64,000 nt of DNA from Ruminococcus sp. (GCF_017549005.1 NZ_JAFYYT010000055.1:1-64000), one strand, 5' to 3'. Positions 19,137 to 27,734 are shown, numbered from the stretch's first letter. The notes: a model not told the origin generated them from the letters alone. Made by a program: numbers and translations.

Positions 19137-20432
19137 TTACTTTTTCTTCTTTGACGGCTCTGTGTATTTGCCTGCCTTGAAGTCCTTGATAGTTTCCTCA
19201 GTGAGGTCGTTATCCATGCCGAGGATATAGAGGGAGTCGTTCATACGGTTCTTGAGTTCCTTTTCGTATGCCTTTTTGTCAGTAGTTTCGCCGTTGATTT
19301 TATAAACCACTTCTGCATTTTCGTTCTGTTTCATGGCATTTTCGCTGTCGCCGTAGGTGAATACCTGTGCAAGCTTGTAATTCGGCTCGAAGGTATAGAT
19401 ACTTCCTGCGGTATAGCTCGGACTGTCGACCTTTGAATAGATCTCCTTTGCCTTTTCGTCATAGCCGATAGTGCCCTCGGAGTTTCCGAAGCTTCCGATC
19501 GGAACAGGACAGCCGTTCCATGAGAACATCTGAACGTAAGGCGCATAGTGATAAGCTCCTGAAATGAAGAGCTCAGGGACGTCATCGCCGTTTATATCCA
19601 TAAGCGAGAAGTGATTGTTGTCGTTTTCTTTTTTGGTTTTTAGGTAGTCGTTGAGGATAGCTGCAAAAGCGTCCTTCCAGTCGTCATATTCGCCGAGAGC
19701 CGCTTTTATAACGTCTTCGTCGAAGCTGTGATCCTCGCCGATATCCTTTGTAAAGCCCGAGAGGAAGTGATTATAGTCCTCGACGAATTTTTCCTCTGTA
19801 ACGAATTCGCCGTCCTCCTTGACAGCCAGGTTTGAACGCTGGAACGAGCCAACATTGGCGAAAGCCTTGCCCTTGAGGCGGTAGAGCTGTATATTCATTA
19901 CCTGTATATCGTCACGGGTCCTTGTGGTAGTGATAAGGCTCCTGTCCATTACATAATTGAGCATTTCGCACTCGGTAATGGGGTCAAACTGAGTATACAG
20001 ACCATTGCTGATAGTTTTGATGAGGTAGGTCTTGTTACCGGGCTGACCATAGGAGATTACCAGCTCTGGTACCAGGTCGTCGTTGATATCATATACGGTA
20101 AAACGGGCTGTATCATCGTATTTGTCGGATTTTTTGAAGTCCTCGAGGGCTTCGCGGTAGACCTTTGACCAGTCGAGGTTTGCAACGGTGGTCATATCCT
20201 TGGTATCACCCATTACAGGCATTTCCGATGGATCAAGGTCGAGTACGGGGTCTGTAGGTGCAGGTTCGGTAGGTCCTGTAGTTTCGGAAGTACCGTTATT
20301 ATCGTCGGTTGCGTCCGCAGAAGCAGTCACATCGGGAGATGTTGTGGTGTTATCGTTTGAGTTTCCGCTGTTTTTGCTTGTACAGCCGCAAAGCAGCGCA
20401 GTTATACAAAGTAAAGCTGTAAGCTTTTTCAT
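19137..20432 (-). CDS. Lipoprotein with FG-GAP/VCBS-like repeats
   Basis: 431 residues. The ATG at 20432 is chosen because GGAGGT precedes it by 6-7 bases and it gives a clean lipoprotein signal, MKKLTALLCITALLCGC, with Cys17 as lipidated residue. A Ser/Thr/Asn/Asp-rich spacer (~18-75) follows. Two FG-GAP-like units are visible, FTVYDINDDLVPELVISYG and FSLMDINGDDVPELFISG, both of the D-x-N-x-D-x-x-P-E-L type seen in many Ruminococcus surface proteins. Probably a membrane-anchored binding protein on the outer face. No enzyme motif was found. It has its own promoter and is a single-gene unit. Confidence 0.75.
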   Translation of the reverse strand: MKKLTALLCITALLCGCTSKNSGNSNDNTTTSPDVTASADATDDNNGTSETTGPTEPAPTDPVLDLDPSEMPVMGDTKDMTTVANLDWSKVYREALEDFKKSDKYDDTARFTVYDINDDLVPELVISYGQPGNKTYLIKTISNGLYTQFDPITECEMLNYVMDRSLITTTRTRDDIQVMNIQLYRLKGKAFANVGSFQRSNLAVKEDGEFVTEEKFVEDYNHFLSGFTKDIGEDHSFDEDVIKAALGEYDDWKDAFAAILNDYLKTKKENDNNHFSLMDINGDDVPELFISGAYHYAPYVQMFSWNGCPVPIGSFGNSEGTIGYDEKAKEIYSKVDSPSYTAGSIYTFEPNYKLAQVFTYGDSENAMKQNENAEVVYKINGETTDKKAYEKELKNRMNDSLYILGMDNDLTEETIKDFKAGKYTEPSKKKK

Positions 20433-20469
20433 GTTCTGACCTCCAATGAAGTTATAATAGATCGTAAGT

Positions 20470-20498
20470 ATTATAACATAAAAAAAGGGATTTGTCAC
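20470..20498 (-). promoter_or_regulatory. SigA-type promoter of the lipoprotein gene
   Basis: Minus strand: GTGACA (20498-20493), 17-bp spacer, TATAAT (20475-20470), 38 bp before the start codon. Confidence 0.65.
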
Positions 20499-20583
20499 CA
20501 CAATTATTGCGATTTTCGTTAATTTTTCACTTTTCTGAGCTGCTTATGATACATTTGTGATAGCATGATCGGACACGGCAAAA

Positions 20584-20613
20584 TAAAATCCCCCGTACAT
20601 CGCATACGGGGGA
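20584..20613 (-). terminator. Terminator of the PadR operon
   Basis: Arms TCCCCCGTA and TACGGGGGA (20589-20597 and 20605-20613) with a 7-nt loop. Read on the minus strand it is followed by TTTTATTTT, a good U-tract, just after the last gene of the operon. Confidence 0.8.
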
Positions 20614-20625
20614 GAAAAAACTATA

Positions 20626-20826
20626 TCATGTCTCTTGTGTGATCTCAGTGGTATTATCGAGTTCAAGCCCCGAAACAACGGCGCACAGTTTTCTTACAGT
20701 GCCGTTGTCGAACTCGATGGTAACGACGGTATCGCCGCCGAGGGGCAGGGTGTCGATCACAGTACCCCTGCCGAAAAGGCGGTGTATAACGCGGTCGCCT
20801 TTTTTGATCTCAGCATTTTCGGGCAT
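20626..20826 (-). CDS. Small UvrD/PcrA C-terminal (Tudor-like) domain protein
   Basis: 66 residues, last gene of the PadR operon, starting 5 bp after the DUF4097 stop, so probably translationally coupled. The segment KKGDRVIHRLFGRGTVIDTL matches the small SH3/Tudor-like domain found at the C-terminus of UvrD/PcrA helicases (GDKVxHxxFGxGTV). It is followed by a short beta-rich tail. A free-standing copy may bind nucleic acid or a polymerase, but its role with DUF1700/DUF4097 proteins is unknown. A plus-strand frame over the same bases lacks a Shine-Dalgarno and is not supported. Confidence 0.7.
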   Translation of the reverse strand: MPENAEIKKGDRVIHRLFGRGTVIDTLPLGGDTVVTIEFDNGTVRKLCAVVSGLELDNTTEITQET

Positions 20827-20831
20827 AGCGT

Positions 20832-21692
20832 TTAACCCTGATCGTAATACACATTTGCCGCACCGATGCCTGTGTCAACATCGAGCTTGTACTTTCCGAC
20901 CTTGCGATCGAAGTCCTCCTGCGGATTTGTAAGTCTGAATGTCATTTCGCCCACGCCGCCGTCAGCGTCGATGTCGCCGTTGATAGTGCCGATGAACTCA
21001 AACTCGCCAAGTCCCTGATCGGCGTCAATACCCCCGAGAACTCCGCTGATGTTAACATCTCCGGCACCGCCGTCGATCTTGAATTTGCCCTCACAGTTGA
21101 TATCTGTGATATTTACTTCACCTGCGCCGCAGTTGAAATCGCCTGTGCTGCATTTGACATTTTTTAAGTTTACCTCGCCTGCGCCGCAGTCAATTTTCAT
21201 CTTGTTGCAGAGGATATCGGAAACCGTTGTTTCACCGGTGCCAAGTTCAAGAATGAAGCTGTTGTACTCCTTTTTGGGGAGCAGAATAGTTACAGTCGTT
21301 TCATCATCTTCATTTTTCCAGAAATCCACAAGGTTGTGTAATTTTATCTTCTTTTTTGAGTGATATGTGCGGAAAGTTCCGTTTTTTACTTCGGCACCGA
21401 AGCCCTCGGGAACGTTTTTAGCGTCAACATATATATTGTTGTCCTCGCTCTGTTCGATAGAAAGGTCAGCCCAGTCTATCTCCATATTAAGTTCCTTAAC
21501 GTCTGAAACGCTGAAGCTTTCGCTGTAGTCTGTAAGGTGGAGGCTCGACTTTGCGCCGAATGCCCTGAAAAGCGCATATCCAAGTATAAACAGGATAAGA
21601 CCTGCAAGTATGCAGATGAGCCATACCCAGCTGCCGCTTTTTTTCTGAGGAGCTGTCTGAGCTCCCTGTGTTACTTCATTATTCTCATACAT
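20832..21692 (-). CDS. DUF4097-family membrane protein
   Basis: 286 residues; ATG at 21692 with AAGGAGAG about 9 bases upstream. A short polar N-terminus, one transmembrane helix (~22-46, WVWLICILAGLILFILGYAL), then a repetitive extracytoplasmic beta-helix typical of DUF4097: SVSDVKELNMEIDWADLSIEQ, TVSDILCNKMKIDCGAGEVNL, DFNCGAGEVNITDINCEG. Such proteins are co-encoded with PadR and DUF1700 proteins in Bacillota and are thought to act at the cell envelope; the molecular role is unknown. It overlaps the DUF1700 gene by 8 bp. Confidence 0.85.
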   Translation of the reverse strand: MYENNEVTQGAQTAPQKKSGSWVWLICILAGLILFILGYALFRAFGAKSSLHLTDYSESFSVSDVKELNMEIDWADLSIEQSEDNNIYVDAKNVPEGFGAEVKNGTFRTYHSKKKIKLHNLVDFWKNEDDETTVTILLPKKEYNSFILELGTGETTVSDILCNKMKIDCGAGEVNLKNVKCSTGDFNCGAGEVNITDINCEGKFKIDGGAGDVNISGVLGGIDADQGLGEFEFIGTINGDIDADGGVGEMTFRLTNPQEDFDRKVGKYKLDVDTGIGAANVYYDQG

Positions 21693-22329
21693 TTTCTTTC
21701 TCTCCTTTTTTGAAAAGACTCATTATCCAGTTCCAGAAGCGTTTTACTGCTCTTCCGCAGGCAGGTATCAGACTGCTGAATGCAGGTTTGCAGATGAGAA
21801 GAACGATACCTGTTACAACAAGACCTGCGCCTATGAACATGAGCGCAAGGAACGGCGACTCAAATATAGTAGCCAGACCGCCAATGATGAGGGCTATAGC
21901 AGCTACAGCCGCTGCAAATACCAGCGAGCATACGACTACTATAATTGTGAACAGCAGCGAGCAGATAACGATAAGTACGGGGAGCCATATGGGGAAGGTG
22001 AGTACGCCTATCAGTATCCTGAGCGCCCATGTGCCGCCCGATGTCTTTTTTACGGGCTGAGCTGCTGCATTATTGTTGAAGCTCTGTGCCCCTGTGTTCT
22101 GCGGAGGCATAACGGGAGCGGGATCAACGTGGATACCGCTTTCGCGGAGAATATTTACCGCAACATCTTCGGGCGAACCCATAGAAGCAGCAGTTTCCTC
22201 CTCCTTTCCGAAGCCTGCGTCGAGGAAGACCTCCTCATAATAAGTCAGGGCGTCGTTGATATCCTCTTTGGGAAGTCCGCCTTTCTCAAGGCTGTTCCTT
22301 AATCTTGTAAGAAATTCAAGCTTGTTCAT
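21685..22329 (-). CDS. DUF1700 (HAAS-domain) membrane protein
   Basis: 214 residues. The ATG at 22329 has GGAGCTG at the right distance; an upstream ATG at 22345-22347 lacks one. The N-terminus MNKLEFLTRLRNSLEKGGLPKEDINDALTYYEEVF is the signature of DUF1700/HAAS proteins. A Pro/Gln-rich linker is followed by several hydrophobic helices (ALRILIGVLTFPIWLPVLIV, IVVVCSLVFAAAVAAIALII, LALMFIGAGLVVTGIVLLI). It overlaps padR by 14 bp. HAAS domains are usually paired with PadR regulators and may relay a membrane signal to them; that link is inferred from family context. Confidence 0.88.
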   Translation of the reverse strand: MNKLEFLTRLRNSLEKGGLPKEDINDALTYYEEVFLDAGFGKEEETAASMGSPEDVAVNILRESGIHVDPAPVMPPQNTGAQSFNNNAAAQPVKKTSGGTWALRILIGVLTFPIWLPVLIVICSLLFTIIVVVCSLVFAAAVAAIALIIGGLATIFESPFLALMFIGAGLVVTGIVLLICKPAFSSLIPACGRAVKRFWNWIMSLFKKGEKENV

Positions 22330-22648
22330 TATTTTCAGCTCCCTCATTCAATAAAATACTGTCGATCTTTTTCTTATGGCTTCGCCATTCCTCGCGATAT
22401 TCCTCAAGGGAATCGTTACCCTGGGAAGTGATACGGTAGTATCGTCTGTTCCTGCCCATAAACTCCTTGTCATATGTTTCAAGAAGCTCGTTTTTCTGCA
22501 ATCGTCTGAGGACGGGGTAGAGGGTAGATTCGGAAATGTCCACAGCCTTACGCAGGTATTGGGTTATCTCGTAGCCGTAGGTGTCATTGTTCTGAACGAT
22601 AGAGAGCACCATTGCGTCGAGAAGCCCTGCATTGATAGAAAAACCCAT
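22316..22648 (-). CDS. PadR-family transcriptional regulator
   Basis: 110 residues, ATG at 22648 with AAGGAGC upstream. A winged-helix DNA-binding domain fills almost the whole protein: GLLDAMVLSIVQNNDTYGYEITQYL, SESTLYPVLRRLQKNELLETY (recognition helix and wing) and GRNRRYYRITSQGNDSLEEY, followed by a short C-terminal helix. The length fits the small PadR-s2 class. It is first in a four-gene operon with DUF1700, DUF4097 and a Tudor-like protein. A 25-bp palindrome overlaps its promoter and is the likely autoregulatory operator. Confidence 0.93.
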   Translation of the reverse strand: MGFSINAGLLDAMVLSIVQNNDTYGYEITQYLRKAVDISESTLYPVLRRLQKNELLETYDKEFMGRNRRYYRITSQGNDSLEEYREEWRSHKKKIDSILLNEGAENNEQA

Positions 22649-22707
22649 AGTGCAGCTCCTTTCCTAAAAGATATAATATTTTAGCGCTTGTAATATCTAA
22701 GCTCTGA

Positions 22708-22740
22708 CAATATTATACGACGTATAATATTGTTTGTCAA
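22708..22740 (-). promoter_or_regulatory. Consensus promoter overlapped by a perfect palindrome (PadR operator candidate)
   Basis: Minus strand: TTGACA (22740-22735), 17-bp spacer, TATAAT (22717-22712). Both hexamers and the spacing are ideal for SigA. The 25-bp palindrome CAATATTATACG-A-CGTATAATATTG (22708-22732) covers the spacer and the -10. A dimer bound there would block RNA polymerase, which suggests tight repression of an intrinsically strong promoter. Confidence 0.85.
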
Positions 22741-22826
22741 TACAATATTATGAAATTTAAGTAAGACTGTATATCTGCACAATACGACCCATGTGAACCT
22801 GTCTTCTTATTGTCAGAATATAACAA

Positions 22827-22850
22827 AAGAGCCCGCCTGAGCGGACTCTT
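22827..22850 (-). terminator. Terminator of the sigma/PASTA operon
   Basis: Arms AAGAGCCCGC (22827-22836) and GCGGACTCTT (22841-22850), with one G-U pair and a 4-nt loop. Read on the minus strand it is followed by TTGTTAT. Confidence 0.7.
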
Positions 22851-22888
22851 TATACTTGATTATTCCTTTCATATCATTGGCAGATATT

Positions 22889-24847
22889 TTACTGAACAGT
22901 TCTGAATACTTCGGCAACATCAATAGGATCGGCATTCCGTTTTGTTATATTGCCGTTTGCGTCGCGTATGTATTCAACTCTATAGATAAGAGCTCTTTTG
23001 TTATTATTTGTATTCAGAAGATATACGCTTAAAGATGATATCTTTTCAACATCGTCGGCTTCAAGCTCTATAGGCACGCTTTTTGTTTCGGGGCACAAGA
23101 ACACGCCGAAATCATAAGTCGTGTCGCTACCGTCAGTCTTCCTTAAAACGCCGTCTAACTGATATCTTCCGTTAACGTCATCGGGAAGTCCTATAGTAGA
23201 TAACATCAGCCTTTCGTTGGCCGTGTCGCTGCTGTAATAGAGAGTTATCTCATCGCCCTCCCTTACAGTTTCACCTGCTGGTGGGGTCTGAGCTACTACT
23301 ATATCATTTTCTTTGGAAGAGCGGACGGCTTCTGTAATGACCTTGAGACGTCTGTAGCCTGCCATTACGGTCGCGTCCTTAATGTTCATTCCTGCATAGT
23401 CTTTCATAGTGAATTCTTCCGCTGAATCTTCTTTGCTGACGTAAAGCGTTACCTCCGAGCCCTGAGGCATTCTTTCGCCTTCTGCTGGCTGTGAGCTGAT
23501 AACGTAGTTCGGCTGTACCTTATTATCATAGGTCATTATCGGAAAGACCTCAAATCCACTATCAATGAGCAGCCTTTTTGCAAGCTCGAACTGCATACCT
23601 GCAACATGAGGGACTGTAACAAGTTCTTCATCAGCATTCTCGATGATATTTCTTATCGAATCCTTAATACTGTCTGATATTTCAAATACGGCTTCACAGC
23701 GATTGAAATAACAACATACAATGTTAAAGCTGTATATTTCCATCTTATATGCTGTTGATAATTCTTCACTAGCAAAATAAATAGTATATTCGGGCGGTTC
23801 CTGCAAATTCAGATTTTTTTTATCTAAATCAGTTGTGTATTGTTCTGTTTCCTGCCATTCAGCTGACCGCAGAATTTTTTTAATATTTTTGGCGCTGTCT
23901 TCGGATATTTCGTATGTTTCAGACGGTTTGGGGCTTTTTTCGACTAAAGTAAGTACGTTTCCAAACATAAATGGCATTTTATCGGGAGATATATTATCCT
24001 TGACGAATTCGTATTCTTCAAGGACAGATGAGAATAATCTGTCTGCGCTTTCTTTTCCGATATTATAGGATTTTTGGATTATTGTATTTCCGTCATCAGC
24101 GTTTGAAAAATGAACGTTTACCAAACCGTTGTCGTAGAACATGAAATCCAGTCTATAATTGGTGTCGTAGTCCTTATCAAGATCTATGAAGGAACAATCA
24201 ATTAGTATATCTTTATCGTTTATGTAATCATTGGGATCAACTTCTTTCCAGTCAAACGAAACGTATGATTCGGCCAGTTTGGCAACGTTTGTACAAATCA
24301 TTTCATACGTTTGAGTGTATATGTAGGTTAAAATGTCTGATTCAAGATATAAATGACAGCGTTTTACAGCGAACTCATGTTCTTCGTTCAGTATAGGATT
24401 GTAAACTTTTACGTATTCGTCAAAAGCATAATCAGAATCGATGAGAGGAGAATCCTTGCCGCTTTTTTCTGTAGGTTCCATATTATTAGTAGTATTATTA
24501 TTTTCCGTGACTGATGTAAAACTGCTGTTATCAGTTACAGAAGCATCCAATGTTTTGTTTTTGTTCAGCAATGCCCAGCCGCCTGCTGTTCCGCCTGCAA
24601 TTACGGCAAGCACAGCGGCAGCCGAAACAAATTTGTGCCAGAATGTTTTTTTGTATATCTCCACGCCTGATACTTCAATAACGGGAGTTTCATTACTTTC
24701 TTTGGTTCTTTCGTTGTATATCTTTCTGCTCATTGCAAACATCCTCTCCTTGTCACTTTCGGAGGCGGGGCAGCTGTCGGCAATTCTTCTTATATCAGCG
24801 TCGTCTGCATTTTCGAGTATTTCAAGATCAAATCCATTATCTTTCAT
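22889..24847 (-). CDS. Membrane protein with two PASTA domains, putative anti-sigma factor
   Basis: 652 residues, 12 bp after the ECF sigma gene. The cytoplasmic N-terminus (1-70, with DADIRRIADSCPASESDKERMFAMSRKIY) is in the place of an anti-sigma domain. One transmembrane helix spans ~73-93 (VSAAAVLAVIAGGTAGGWAL). A large extracytoplasmic region follows, with two PASTA domains near 407-470 (VPHVAGMQFELAKRLLIDSG...) and 473-540 (KDYAGMNIKDATVMAG...), then a beta-rich end. PASTA domains usually sit on Ser/Thr kinases and PBPs, where they sense muropeptides. Finding them on the partner of an ECF sigma factor suggests a cell-wall-responsive switch. The sigma-binding role is inferred from position and topology only. 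Confidence 0.75.
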   Translation of the reverse strand: MKDNGFDLEILENADDADIRRIADSCPASESDKERMFAMSRKIYNERTKESNETPVIEVSGVEIYKKTFWHKFVSAAAVLAVIAGGTAGGWALLNKNKTLDASVTDNSSFTSVTENNNTTNNMEPTEKSGKDSPLIDSDYAFDEYVKVYNPILNEEHEFAVKRCHLYLESDILTYIYTQTYEMICTNVAKLAESYVSFDWKEVDPNDYINDKDILIDCSFIDLDKDYDTNYRLDFMFYDNGLVNVHFSNADDGNTIIQKSYNIGKESADRLFSSVLEEYEFVKDNISPDKMPFMFGNVLTLVEKSPKPSETYEISEDSAKNIKKILRSAEWQETEQYTTDLDKKNLNLQEPPEYTIYFASEELSTAYKMEIYSFNIVCCYFNRCEAVFEISDSIKDSIRNIIENADEELVTVPHVAGMQFELAKRLLIDSGFEVFPIMTYDNKVQPNYVISSQPAEGERMPQGSEVTLYVSKEDSAEEFTMKDYAGMNIKDATVMAGYRRLKVITEAVRSSKENDIVVAQTPPAGETVREGDEITLYYSSDTANERLMLSTIGLPDDVNGRYQLDGVLRKTDGSDTTYDFGVFLCPETKSVPIELEADDVEKISSLSVYLLNTNNNKRALIYRVEYIRDANGNITKRNADPIDVAEVFRTVQ

Positions 24848-24859
24848 ACCTTTACCTCC

Positions 24860-25426
24860 TTACAGTGAAATGTTCATCTCGGTGAGCTTTTTCCTCAGCT
24901 TTACCAGAGCGCGGCTGCACCGCATACGGACAGCTTCGGGGGTCATGGACACTATCTCGGATATTTCCTTTGAGTTCCGCATGAAAAAATACTTCTGCAT
25001 TATTATTACCGAATCGGGTTCTCCGAGGAGCTCCACACAGTGCAGGAGCTTTGAGCGCATATCCTTTTTATCCACTATTTCCTCGGTGTTGTCGGGAGCT
25101 TCAAGCTGTTTTGCCTCGTCGTCGTCAACAGAGAACGTACTTATCTTTTTATTAGTAAGCCTTCTGTACACATCGGATGCCTTTCTTCTTGCGACCGTGC
25201 CGATGAAGCCTGTGATATCGCCGCCCCACTCCCTGCTCTCGTCGTAGTATATGTAGATATCGGCAAATGAGTCGCTGACGCATTCTTCGATATCCTCGCG
25301 GCTTGCACAGCTGCGGAGCTTGCTGAAAACAATGGTATAAACGTAGTTGAAATATTCGCTGAAAAGAATACGCTGAGCCTGTTCCTTTGATTCAAGGGAA
25401 GTATTTCTGTATTCTTCATGTGTCAT
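24860..25426 (-). CDS. ECF-type RNA polymerase sigma factor
   Basis: 188 residues, ATG at 25426 with AAGGTGA upstream. Region 2 is visible as LFSEYFNYVYTIVFSKLRSC...EDIEECVSDSFADIYIYYD...GDITGFIGTVARRKASDVYRR, including the DxxQ-like core helix. Region 4 is a helix-turn-helix: ELLGEPDSVIIMQKYFFMRNSKEISEIVSMTPEAVRMRCSRAL. It forms an operon with the PASTA membrane protein. Such pairs usually autoregulate, but no clear ECF promoter motif was found in the gap upstream (25427-25600). Confidence 0.92.
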   Translation of the reverse strand: MTHEEYRNTSLESKEQAQRILFSEYFNYVYTIVFSKLRSCASREDIEECVSDSFADIYIYYDESREWGGDITGFIGTVARRKASDVYRRLTNKKISTFSVDDDEAKQLEAPDNTEEIVDKKDMRSKLLHCVELLGEPDSVIIMQKYFFMRNSKEISEIVSMTPEAVRMRCSRALVKLRKKLTEMNISL

Positions 25427-25597
25427 GGTCTCACCTTCTTATGTTAAAGCTTTTATAATGCATTGTATCGGCTTTCACTCTATCTATTCCCGTGACAGGA
25501 GAGAAGTGCAACGGGAAAGGATATATTTTTATGTTTTAATTAATCCCCCTGAAAAAGATACACACATATTATACTATTAAACAGCTTCAAAAGCAAG

Positions 25598-25631
25598 AAA
25601 AAAACAGCCGGTACAAGCGTACCGGCTGTTT
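25598..25631 (-). terminator. Strong terminator of the serpin gene
   Basis: Perfect 13-bp arms AAACAGCCGGTAC (25602-25614) and GTACCGGCTGTTT (25619-25631) with a 4-nt loop. Read on the minus strand it is followed by TTTTTTC. Confidence 0.92.
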
Positions 25632-25638
25632 AAAAGCG

Positions 25639-27579
25639 TTAAGTTGTTTCAAGCTGGGTAGCTGCTCCGATGAAAAGTGGAACATTGTTCTTGTCAACTA
25701 TCATGTAGACGAAAGGTCTGTCGAGGTAGATGTAGACCTTTTTCTTTTCGATAGGAGCTGCCGCACCTTGGCCCATGATGACCGCTGTTGCAGCTGCTGC
25801 CTTTGTGCCCTTCTCGGTGACTTCTATCTTGGTCTTGTGGAGAACGTCGTCGATGTAGAGGGGCAGCGAATCAGGTACTGAAAGGTCGTTTATCTTTGAG
25901 AAGTCGGCGATATTTTCGTTGAATGCTGTTTTCATGCCGAGCTCAGGGAGAATTTCCTTGAGCGACTCGCCGTAATTGTACTTGAACTTTGGTATCATTA
26001 CGTAAAGGTCTACAGTAGCGGGATCCTCGCACTCCTTGAGCCCCTTTGCAAGAGCCGTACCGTCAAGGTTCTTGATGTACTCGTTGAAATCAACGTCCTT
26101 GTGAGGAAGTATTCCCACGAAGCTGTAATCTCCGCCCATGTAAGGCTTCTTGAAAGCGTCAGCATTACCGAGGTCGAAGTACTGCCTCTCCATGCTGTCC
26201 ATCTTCTTGATAGGCGTCTTTTCGCCGTCAAGACCTGTGAACTCGCCGTCAGTTGTATTAAGATACGGGCTTGCCCATTCAGCCTCGAAGTACAGGGTAT
26301 TTATGAGCATCATCATGGAGTTGTCTTTGATGTTTGCAGGCGTGATAAGAGTAGGTATCATGCCCTTTGTGTTCTTATTTACCCAGCTGTTGACGTCTTT
26401 TACGATCTTATCGGGCACGAAGTCGCTCTTGTATATCTCCGCGTTGTAGAATTTCTTGTTTGCTTCAAGGAATTCGTCGTATACCTTGAAAGTCGGGTCG
26501 TCCTTGAACCATATTGAGTCTGCAAGATATATCTTTTTCTTCTCTTCATCGGGGAGATTGCTTATGTAGTAAGCCATGTACTCGTTCATTTCGTCCAGTG
26601 AAAGACCGTTTCCGAGCACCTTTTCCATTTCCTCGCGGGTCTGTCCGTCAGCTCCGTTAGCAGTCATTGAAAGGGCAGCTGAAATGGAAAGGGGAGAGAT
26701 AAGCAGGTTCTTCACGCTGTCTTGCTTATATTCATAGCATTTTTTGAGCACATCAACGCCGAAATTCATTTCTGCGCCTGCAAATTTCTCGTCCGTGGCA
26801 ACTCCCTCTGAAGACTGTACGCTTACGGTATTGTCAAGGCGGACGCTTCCGATATTTGAAGCTCCGTTGAAGGACTTGGAACTTCCGAGAGTGAAATCTA
26901 CCACCTGTCTGAGGTCATTTTCATCTATGACGGTATCATAGTTTATGTCTGCATTTAGGAACTGGTCCTCGGAGAGCTTGTCCGAAAGGGTTCCTGCGAT
27001 ATACTTCTTATAGGTAAGGACGTCGAATGAGTCAACGATACCGTCATCGTTGATATCGCCGTAGAAATGCTCATTGGGGTCTTTTACGGAGATGATCTCG
27101 TCAACATCGAAAAACCTGTCTATGCTGCCGTAGCCCCAGTAGCCCACTTTTAAAAGATCATCATACTTCTGGGTAGAAGCAAATTTGATATTGACTCTCT
27201 GCTCGGGCACAAGATCCTTGACAAGCTCGTAGCTTGACGTATAATCGTCGGGATATACGCCTGTTGAACGCGAGTCGTGGAGCTCTATCTCCTTGAGGTC
27301 TTCATACATAAAGTAATTATTGCCCCTTGACGGGAGAATACTGATAGTTATACTATAGGGACGAGCATTGATACTGTAGATATATGCGTCAATGAACTCA
27401 TATTCATACATACCTGTTTTTTCGTTATACGAGACCTTTATGAACTCGTTTTCTTCTTCTTCGGTCTCGGCTGAAACAGCAGGCGGAAAGACCGGCTTGA
27501 TGCTGCCTGCAAATCCGAATACAAGGGCAGCGCTCATTATTCCTGCTGCTATACGTTTGATTTTTGTCATATCACCCAT
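25639..27579 (-). CDS. Dockerin-bearing serpin (serine protease inhibitor)
   Basis: 646 residues. The ATG at 27579 has AGGAG 9 bases upstream. Signal peptide to about residue 37 (AAVSAE); a beta-rich region (40-165); a dockerin (~172-230) with Ca-binding loops GDINDDGIVDSFDVLTY and ADINYDTVIDENDLRQV; then a full serpin fold (~260-646). The serpin has the typical hinge EKGTKAAAATA of an inhibitory reactive loop near 587-600, followed by VIMGQGAAAP, and the C-terminal signature DRPFVYMIVDKNNVPLFIGA. Counting from hinge Gly as P15 puts P1-P1' at about Gly-Ala, suggesting a subtilisin/elastase-like target. The dockerin would dock it onto the cellulosome to protect the enzymes from proteolysis. 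The dockerin lies before, not after, the catalytic fold. Confidence 0.95.
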   Translation of the reverse strand: MGDMTKIKRIAAGIMSAALVFGFAGSIKPVFPPAVSAETEEEENEFIKVSYNEKTGMYEYEFIDAYIYSINARPYSITISILPSRGNNYFMYEDLKEIELHDSRSTGVYPDDYTSSYELVKDLVPEQRVNIKFASTQKYDDLLKVGYWGYGSIDRFFDVDEIISVKDPNEHFYGDINDDGIVDSFDVLTYKKYIAGTLSDKLSEDQFLNADINYDTVIDENDLRQVVDFTLGSSKSFNGASNIGSVRLDNTVSVQSSEGVATDEKFAGAEMNFGVDVLKKCYEYKQDSVKNLLISPLSISAALSMTANGADGQTREEMEKVLGNGLSLDEMNEYMAYYISNLPDEEKKKIYLADSIWFKDDPTFKVYDEFLEANKKFYNAEIYKSDFVPDKIVKDVNSWVNKNTKGMIPTLITPANIKDNSMMMLINTLYFEAEWASPYLNTTDGEFTGLDGEKTPIKKMDSMERQYFDLGNADAFKKPYMGGDYSFVGILPHKDVDFNEYIKNLDGTALAKGLKECEDPATVDLYVMIPKFKYNYGESLKEILPELGMKTAFNENIADFSKINDLSVPDSLPLYIDDVLHKTKIEVTEKGTKAAAATAVIMGQGAAAPIEKKKVYIYLDRPFVYMIVDKNNVPLFIGAATQLETT

Positions 27580-27630
27580 AATAAAAAACTCCTCTCATGT
27601 CATATCGCGGATATAGCTATCCGTGCTTTC

Positions 27631-27659
27631 AGTATAACACTGTAAACAGGATTTGTCAA
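27631..27659 (-). promoter_or_regulatory. SigA-type promoter of the serpin gene
   Basis: Minus strand: TTGACA (27659-27654), 17-bp spacer, TATACT (27636-27631), about 50 bp before the start codon. Confidence 0.8.
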
Positions 27660-27734
27660 TAAAGAATGGGGATTTTCACTAATATAAATTTGAATCGGAT
27701 GATTTTTTTGTGGATTTATTGGCCGCAAAATTTA

